Assembly: GCA_016928605.1 (NCBI GenBank)
Contig: JAFGKN010000315.1
Coordinates: 1 to 6,407, forward strand
Reading direction: 5' to 3'
Origin: Planctomycetota bacterium
GTDB lineage: Bacteria; Planctomycetota; UBA8108
DNA: 6,407 nt
Shown here: positions 5,959 through 6,407 of the stretch, one piece after another
How the letters are laid out: each line of letters starts with the position of its first letter
Position numbering within the stretch: position 1 is the first letter of the stretch
Position numbers and translations under genes: made by a program
Notes under the pieces: model-generated
What the model was told of the DNA's origin: nothing
The model's database searches: none
Seen by the model: only the letters and a program-made list of their open reading frames with translations

Positions 5959-6407
5959 ATGCTTCACGAGTCGAGAGCGGAGCGCCATCTTCGCTCCTTC
6001 AAGCGCCGTCTTCCGGGCCGCGGCGTCTCCATCGCCTGTCTCGTCACGATGGCCGCGCTGGCGCGGATGCGCTCTCTCTCCGCCGAGACCGCCGGTCCGG
6101 CCGACTCCCCCTGGTTCGAGCGGTGCCTCGTCGGCATGGAGGTCGGCCCCACGGGAGCGCAGTTCGGCCACAGCGACAAGGACGACGCGCGCTACGCCGC
6201 GCGCTTCGACGGCGCGGAGATCGTCCGGCGTTGCGTCGCCGCGAGCAGCGAGTACGTGGTGATCTGGGCGCGCGACGGCGATTACGCGTACTACGACTCC
6301 GAGGTCGCGCTCAAGTGCCCCGGTCTCGGATCGCGCGACGTCCTGCGCCAGACGGTCGAGGAGGCTCGCAAGCACCGCCTGCCCGTCATCGCCTACTGCG
6401 TCGTCCA
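5959..6407 (+). CDS. Putative exported glycoside-hydrolase-like protein (GHL6/alpha-amylase-like), N-terminal 149 residues
   Basis: The frame is open from 5959 to the right edge, so the C-terminus is missing. AGAGGA (5945-5950), 8 nt upstream, supports this ATG over an in-frame ATG at 5902 that lacks a good Shine-Dalgarno. Residues 13-46 give a basic region (FKRRLPGRG), a modest hydrophobic core (VSIACLVTMAALA) and a polar end, consistent with an export signal; the RR pair is not a clean Tat motif. The mature part starts with SPWFERCLVGMEVGPTGAQF, then EIVRRCVAASSEYVVIWARD (87-106), AYYDSE, and RKHRLPVIAYCVV (137-149). These alternating strands and helices look like the first units of a TIM barrel. 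The phrases recall planctomycete proteins annotated as hypothetical glycosyl hydrolase family 6 (GHL6) or alpha-L-fucosidase-like, which is recognition from memory. No catalytic residue can be assigned in this fragment. An exported glycosidase would fit beside a secreted sulfatase. Confidence 0.7.
   Translation, partial: MLHESRAERHLRSFKRRLPGRGVSIACLVTMAALARMRSLSAETAGPADSPWFERCLVGMEVGPTGAQFGHSDKDDARYAARFDGAEIVRRCVAASSEYVVIWARDGDYAYYDSEVALKCPGLGSRDVLRQTVEEARKHRLPVIAYCVV

Noticed and set aside
3764..6262. An 832-codon plus-strand frame overlapping the beta-helix gene and the last gene
   Set aside because: The product is extremely Arg-rich and crosses gene boundaries, the signature of an out-of-frame shadow in GC-rich DNA.

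Overview
The window is a GC-rich bacterial chromosome fragment whose gene content looks planctomycete-like. It contains a formylglycine-type sulfatase, a Tat-exported Gfo/Idh/MocA dehydrogenase, a secreted parallel beta-helix protein with a tandem dockerin-like tail, and the start of a putative glycoside-hydrolase-like protein. It also holds the start of a small protein of a type I associate with Planctomycetota. The phylum is inferred from family memory, not from any marker gene.

Layout: (1) 1-154, minus strand, the 5' part of a small uncharacterised protein that runs off the left edge. (2) 155-391, a divergent intergenic region with a -10-like TAGGAT, a 13-bp dyad just after it and a long 5'-leader hairpin. 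(3) 392-1690, plus, Tat-signal Gfo/Idh/MocA oxidoreductase. (4) 1797-3413, plus, secreted sulfatase resembling heparan N-sulfatase (sulfamidase), probably cotranscribed with the oxidoreductase. (5) 3414-3605, a spacer that starts with a diverged copy of the sulfatase gene's 3' end and holds a TAGAAT box. (6) 3606-5795, plus, a 729-residue secreted multidomain protein: galactose-binding-like domain, Ig-like stretch, right-handed beta-helix, and two EF-hand dockerin-like repeats. (7) 5796-5958, a spacer with weak hairpins and a TAGGAT box. (8) 5959 to the right edge, plus, the N-terminal part of an exported GHL6/alpha-amylase-like barrel protein.

The oxidoreductase and sulfatase fit a pathway that desulfates and then oxidises or rearranges sugars from sulfated polysaccharides outside the cytoplasm. 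The beta-helix protein and the putative hydrolase may belong to the same glycan-directed set, but each has its own promoter-like box and the link rests only on adjacency. No RNA genes, CRISPR arrays, mobile elements or integration sites were seen. I found no clear undescribed system. The points most worth a second look are the in-frame tandem duplication across the sulfatase stop codon, the shared TAGRAT boxes, the leader dyad and hairpin, and the dockerin-like tail.
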